In this document: positions 26,571 to 29,648 of the stretch, in pieces
Layout: the number at the start of each line of letters is the position of its first letter
Position numbering within the stretch: position 1 is the stretch's first letter
Assembly: GCA_937925595.1 (NCBI GenBank)
Contig: CALALQ010000032.1
Coordinates: 1 to 29,648 of the forward strand
DNA length: 29,648 nt
Source: an uncultured Demequina sp.
GTDB taxonomy: Bacteria; Actinomycetota; Actinomycetes; Actinomycetales; Demequinaceae
Direction of reading: 5' to 3'
Notes under the pieces: model-generated
The model's input: the letters and a program-made list of their open reading frames with translations, nothing else
Told to the model about the DNA's origin: nothing
Database searches by the model: none
Position numbers and translations under genes: made by a program

Positions 26571-27188
26571 ATGGAGACCATCGCCGTCATCGGCGGCCGT
26601 GGCGCGGGTAAGACATGGACCTCGCTCGGGCTGGCATCAGCCTTCCAACGGCGGACACGGACCCAGTTCGTCAACGCGACAGGGGAGCCGGACGGCCATC
26701 CTGCGATCGTCACCGTCGGCGCCGGCTCCGGGTTCAGGACTGTCGACGTGCAGACCCCGCGAGGGCTCAGGCAACTGCTGGATGACGGGGGAGAGCTCAC
26801 CGTCCTCGACACGTCCGCGTCCATCCGGCATCGTGAGCTGCGGTCGGCAGCGCTGTTCGCTTCAGACCTCATCGTCGCCGTTATGAATGTGCGGTCCCGA
26901 CGATCACCTGGACTGGACCGGCTCGTCGCAGAAGCGCCCAATGGTGCAGATGTGATCGTCGCCCTCAACGGTGTCACCGGGCTCACCGATGTGCAGGCAG
27001 GGGTCGAGAAGGTCCAGACGTTGGGGGAGCGGGCCGGCCGCCGCATCGACGTGCTCCACACACCGATCCGATGGGTCTCGCCACGCCAGCGATTCGGCAG
27101 GGTCGGCTACCCGCCACCGGGCACCACCCACAATGAGGACTCCGAACTCATCGCAGACGAGATCGCCCAGAGGCTGGCGGGCCTGTAA
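26571..27188 (+). CDS. P-loop ATPase, 205 aa, downstream of par operon
   Basis: It starts at ATG 26571 with GGAAGGAG 6 nt upstream. Walker A is GGRGAGKTW (residues 8-16). It lacks the extra signature lysine of ParA (KGGxxK), although the rest looks SIMIBI-like: GELTVLDTSAS (Walker B position, about 75-84), SDLIVAVMNVRS and ADVIVALNGV. There is no membrane segment. The product could be a divergent ParA/MinD relative or a small ATPase involved in plasmid positioning or replication. Its upstream region carries the third 8-bp mini-array, suggesting control by the partition protein. The next gene starts 21 bp after its stop with its own leaderless-type promoter. Confidence 0.72.
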   Translation: METIAVIGGRGAGKTWTSLGLASAFQRRTRTQFVNATGEPDGHPAIVTVGAGSGFRTVDVQTPRGLRQLLDDGGELTVLDTSASIRHRELRSAALFASDLIVAVMNVRSRRSPGLDRLVAEAPNGADVIVALNGVTGLTDVQAGVEKVQTLGERAGRRIDVLHTPIRWVSPRQRFGRVGYPPPGTTHNEDSELIADEIAQRLAGL

Positions 27189-27197
27189 TCGAGGCTC

Positions 27198-27209
27198 TAT
27201 GGTGCCGAC
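27198..27209 (+). promoter_or_regulatory. Leaderless-type -10 (CTATGGT-N6-ATG)
   Basis: TATGGT at 27198-27203 followed by six bases and ATG 27210, with no ribosome site. It matches the layout CTACGGT-N6-ATG before 23695. Confidence 0.5.
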
Positions 27210-27542
27210 ATGGACAGAGACGACCGTATCGCCCTTGCCCTCGGCCGCGCTGTCGCGGCCCGACTCGACGTGGAGCCGGTTTTCGTCCTCGCCCGCGGGC
27301 TGTTCAACCTAAGCCGGCTCGACCAGGAGCAGTGGGGGACTGAGGCGCCGGCGACATGGGCGGACTTGTTCGCCCGCAAGGACTTCCCTGCCATCCACCG
27401 GCTGCTGACAGCCGACATCGGGGGAGAAGCGCACCGGCTCATCCCCGAGGTATTCGACGGCGTCCTCGAAGACGACACCGAAGCCGACGTCGTCGGGGGG
27501 AGTGCTCGAGGAGGAGCGGCAGCGCCGGTAGCCATTCGGTAG
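27210..27542 (+). CDS. Hypothetical protein, 110 aa
   Basis: It starts at ATG 27210 (MDRDDRIALALGRAVAARLDVEPVFVLARGL). The protein is helical and acidic with a Gly/Ala-rich end. There is no signal peptide, cysteine or known motif; TWADLFARKDFPAIHRLL is a well-formed amphipathic helix. It faces the replication gene tail to tail, with 50 bp between them. The apparent leaderless promoter suggests expression independent of the ATPase gene before it. In this position a copy-number or replication accessory role is possible but unsupported by sequence. Confidence 0.6.
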   Translation: MDRDDRIALALGRAVAARLDVEPVFVLARGLFNLSRLDQEQWGTEAPATWADLFARKDFPAIHRLLTADIGGEAHRLIPEVFDGVLEDDTEADVVGGSARGGAAAPVAIR

Positions 27543-27547
27543 CCGGG

Positions 27548-27574
27548 AGGCCAGAGAGCCGCACTCTGCGGCCT
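27548..27574. terminator. Possible imperfect terminator hairpin
   Basis: AGGCC .. GGCCT with an inner GAGAG-type match (AGAG/CTCT) and a small internal loop lies between convergent genes at 27542 and 27593. There is no T-tract. Confidence 0.3.
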
Positions 27575-27592
27575 GCCAATCTTGACGGTCCG

Positions 27593-29539
27593 TCACGCCG
27601 CGACGTCGCCGAGGAGGTCGTCGAGGTAGCCGGCCGACGCCATCCGGGCGGCTCGCCACCAAGATGCCTTCTTGTCGGGGCCTCGGGGGAACGGTGGCAT
27701 CTTCCCGAGTGGGTTCTTGAACAGGCCGGCGTTCGCGTCACGCTTCCCACGCCGGGGCTTGCCCTTGGTGTTCATCCATTCCAGCTCTTTCAGCCACCAC
27801 GCCCAGATGAGCCGTTCGAACTCATACCGTTCCGCCCGCCGTTGCAGGAACCCGTCGACGCCGAGGGCGCGTGCTGCGAAGTCCCGTGCGGTGCGGTCTC
27901 GTCGTTGCCAACCGCCTGCGGTACGTTCGACGAGCCCGGCTTCGACAAGGCGTCGCAACCTGTCGCGGACGATGTGGGGCTCTGCGCCGACGGCCCGTGC
28001 GAGCTCGCCGACGGTGACGGACCCGTCGTCGGCGAGCTCGCGGTAGACCAGTCCTGAGATTCTGCCGAGGCTGCCGGGGGAGCAGAACACGTCGTGGCGG
28101 AGTAGTTCCAGCTTGGTGCTGAGTGCGGAAAGCATCTGCTGCTGGTAGGTGGTGGGCTGCAGGGGCACCGCGCGCATTTGCGCTTGTGTCCGTTCGTGCA
28201 GGTATTCGCCTGTGGAGAACTTCTCTGCCAGCCTGTAACGCTGACCGTTCTTCCCGCAGGCCACACCCACCCGTTCGATCCAGCCCCCGGCGGCGAGCGC
28301 GGTTATGGCTGCGTGGACGGCCATCCGGCTGTACCCGGTGTCGATGCCGAGGCGTCGCATGTCTGCTTCGACGACGGGGCGGGCGCTCTGGAGCATGTAG
28401 AGGCACAGCGCGTCCAGGACGGCCCGCTGCGCGTGTGAGCCGGGCACCCGGCGGTTGTGGGTCTGCCACAGGCCTGGCATCCGGTCGGCGACCTCCTGGG
28501 CGCGGCGGACGGTGCTGACGACGTCTGTGAGCCGTTCCCGGTACTCGGCGTCGTCTGCGGGAGTGGTGTCCCCGTTGGCTGCGACCCAGTTGACGGCCCG
28601 TGCCCACTGCTGTTCGAGCACGCGGCGCATCTTCTGCGGGTGGCGTCGTTCACGGTGGCCGCCGACCTTGAACGACCGGGCGTATTCGAGGCCGCCTGCG
28701 GTGGTGGCGATCGCGAGGATGTCCCGGAAGGCCCAGCGGGCGCGGGCGCAGGCGGTGAGGGCGACGAACATCGTCTTCGACGCGTCGGGGCCATGGGGTC
28801 CGTACAGGGCGTCTGCCATCTTCATCGACAGTTCCCGCTTCGTGCCGCGCAGGCGCGGGTACCCGTCCTCGTCGTCGACGACACCCTTGAACGGGGCGGT
28901 CTTGGCGACCTTCACTTCGGCGCCGAGCTCGTACAGCATCGAGATGAGCTCGTCGAGGAACTCCTCGCCGGCGCACTGGTGGAGGATGGGGCCGAGGTCG
29001 CCGATGGGCGTGGACTGGCCGCCGTTTCGGTGCGGGGCGTAGGGCGGACGGACACAGCCGGCGACAGGGTTGGTGAGCGGCTTGATGTCCAGGGACGGCA
29101 GGAGGCTGCGGGAGAGCTCTGCGACCTGCCGGATGATCTTGGCGTCTGCGGGGTCGCCCAGGCGCACCCAGATGTGGCGGCCGCCGGACGGGCCGGATAC
29201 GCAGACGAGGTGGGGTACACGCAGCTCGTCCAGCCAGTAGCTCATCCGCTGGCTGTCGCGTACGGCGTTGCCCTGGGAGGCGTCGAAGTCGAACACCAGC
29301 CACCGGAACCGCTGGTCGTCACCTGCGAGCAGCATCGCCCAGGTGGTCTCAGGGGCGGGCCCGGTCAGTGGCCAGAGGGTGTCGTAGCTGTTGAGGACGG
29401 TGCCGTCGGCGGCTGCGGAGGCGACACGGATGCGTGCGCGAGGAGAGAGGGTGGCGGCGAGCGCCCACGCGTCTTCCCGGGTGTATGGCGACACGCCGGA
29501 GAGTGCATCTGTCACTGTGTCTGCGACTCGGGTTAGCAT
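27593..29539 (-). CDS. Plasmid replication protein: primase-polymerase-like domain with winged helices
   Basis: A 648-residue protein starting at ATG 29539, chosen for the ideal GGAGGTGA just upstream; an upstream in-frame GTG at 29569 has none. The N-terminal region has archaeo-eukaryotic primase features: FRWLVFDFDAS (Asp 84 and Asp 86), then VSGPSGGRHIWV (His 122, the sxH motif), then DIKPL and CVRPPYAPHRNGG. Two winged-helix segments follow at about 370-438 and 490-548 (SVTVGELARAVGAEPHIVRDRLRRLVEAGLVER). The C-terminus is basic. AEP-type primase domains with winged helices are common in replication initiators of actinobacterial plasmids. It would recognise the origin and prime or start synthesis. 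The third catalytic carboxylate is not certain from sequence alone. Confidence 0.8.
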   Translation of the reverse strand: MLTRVADTVTDALSGVSPYTREDAWALAATLSPRARIRVASAAADGTVLNSYDTLWPLTGPAPETTWAMLLAGDDQRFRWLVFDFDASQGNAVRDSQRMSYWLDELRVPHLVCVSGPSGGRHIWVRLGDPADAKIIRQVAELSRSLLPSLDIKPLTNPVAGCVRPPYAPHRNGGQSTPIGDLGPILHQCAGEEFLDELISMLYELGAEVKVAKTAPFKGVVDDEDGYPRLRGTKRELSMKMADALYGPHGPDASKTMFVALTACARARWAFRDILAIATTAGGLEYARSFKVGGHRERRHPQKMRRVLEQQWARAVNWVAANGDTTPADDAEYRERLTDVVSTVRRAQEVADRMPGLWQTHNRRVPGSHAQRAVLDALCLYMLQSARPVVEADMRRLGIDTGYSRMAVHAAITALAAGGWIERVGVACGKNGQRYRLAEKFSTGEYLHERTQAQMRAVPLQPTTYQQQMLSALSTKLELLRHDVFCSPGSLGRISGLVYRELADDGSVTVGELARAVGAEPHIVRDRLRRLVEAGLVERTAGGWQRRDRTARDFAARALGVDGFLQRRAERYEFERLIWAWWLKELEWMNTKGKPRRGKRDANAGLFKNPLGKMPPFPRGPDKKASWWRAARMASAGYLDDLLGDVAA

Positions 29540-29543
29540 GCAA

Positions 29544-29551
29544 TCACCTCC
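29544..29551 (-). promoter_or_regulatory. Strong ribosome-binding site of replication gene
   Basis: GGAGGTGA on the minus strand, four bases before ATG 29539. It is the best Shine-Dalgarno match in the window and fixes the start. Confidence 0.85.
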
Positions 29552-29572
29552 GGTTTTCGGGCACACCAAATG

Positions 29573-29591
29573 CCCCTCTGCTAGGGGTTTT
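29573..29591 (+). terminator. Weak hairpin followed by T-run upstream of replication gene
   Basis: CCCCT / AGGGG with a five-base loop followed by TTTT on the plus strand. It would stop rightward (rep-antisense) transcripts; read leftward it is a leader hairpin. The remainder to 29648 shows nothing certain. Confidence 0.35.
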
Positions 29592-29648
29592 CATCTGAAT
29601 CTCGAAGCGACCGATGCTTGGCGGCTTGGGGTCGGTTCGAGCGACACG

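Noticed and set aside
28457..29536. Plus-strand open frame opposite the replication gene
   Set aside because: Antisense shadow with no start signal; the minus-strand protein has primase motifs.
29627..29648. tRNA T-arm-like GGTTCGAGC at the right edge
   Set aside because: The arm does not pair correctly (G53 faces G61) and the window ends before an acceptor stem could be seen.

Overview
The window looks like part of a large plasmid, probably conjugative, from a high-GC Gram-positive bacterium (Actinomycetota; Micrococcales such as Microbacteriaceae would fit, but this is inferred from base composition and gene content only). Most coding DNA is roughly 65-68% GC with G/C-rich third codon positions. 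GTG, TTG and possibly CTG starts occur. The gene set is plasmid-like: a primase-type replication protein, a ParA/ParB partition pair with a repeat centromere, a cell-wall hydrolase and VirB8-like protein of the kind found with type IV secretion, secreted nucleases and peptidases, and a large-polyvalent-protein-associated domain. No phage structural gene, transposase, rRNA or convincing tRNA was seen. No relaxase, coupling protein or VirB4-type ATPase lies in the window; they would have to be elsewhere.

Layout. Positions 1-6000 hold the end of an unknown gene, a terminator, then leftward genes for an exported pilin-like protein with Ig-like repeats and two paralogous secreted HExxH metallopeptidases, one with a shifted frame near its end and no normal start codon. 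Positions 6029-11570 (leftward) encode a Snf2-type helicase interrupted in its Walker A motif by a class 3 intein, an LPD29-domain protein and a protein with an internal duplication. Positions 11665-15113 are a rightward four-gene operon of unknown function. It converges on a stand-alone ATP-dependent DNA ligase (15080-16060). Next comes an unusual six-repeat helicase-associated/Vsr-like nuclease of lower GC (16141-17859).

Positions 17843-23110 are a leftward transfer/cell-envelope module: a membrane-anchored DUF1524 HNH nuclease, a zinc-ribbon-like protein, a small Cys-rich protein, a VirB8/NTF2-like membrane protein, a lytic transglycosylase-M23 cell-wall hydrolase and two unknown proteins. 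Positions 23111-23694 have no gene; they form an AT-richer field of CTTGCCA/TGGCAAG palindromes that may be an origin or operator region, read into a RecB/Cas4-like PD-(D/E)XK protein. Positions 24595-25268 are also gene-free and contain a striking array of 8-bp units in strict register. It runs into parA-parB and reappears across the parB stop codon. Two further rightward genes (a P-loop ATPase and an unknown) converge on the leftward replication gene at the right end.

Regulation. Several leftward genes share a conserved upstream box (core CTGCGCATAG, within a 37-bp element at three sites). Another three carry GCCGCAGGGT. Two rightward genes have an apparent leaderless promoter, CTAYGGT-N6-ATG. 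Together these suggest a plasmid-wide regulatory vocabulary. The best candidates for undescribed biology are the 8-bp centromere lattice, the palindrome field beside the PD-(D/E)XK gene, and the HA-repeat/Vsr nuclease.
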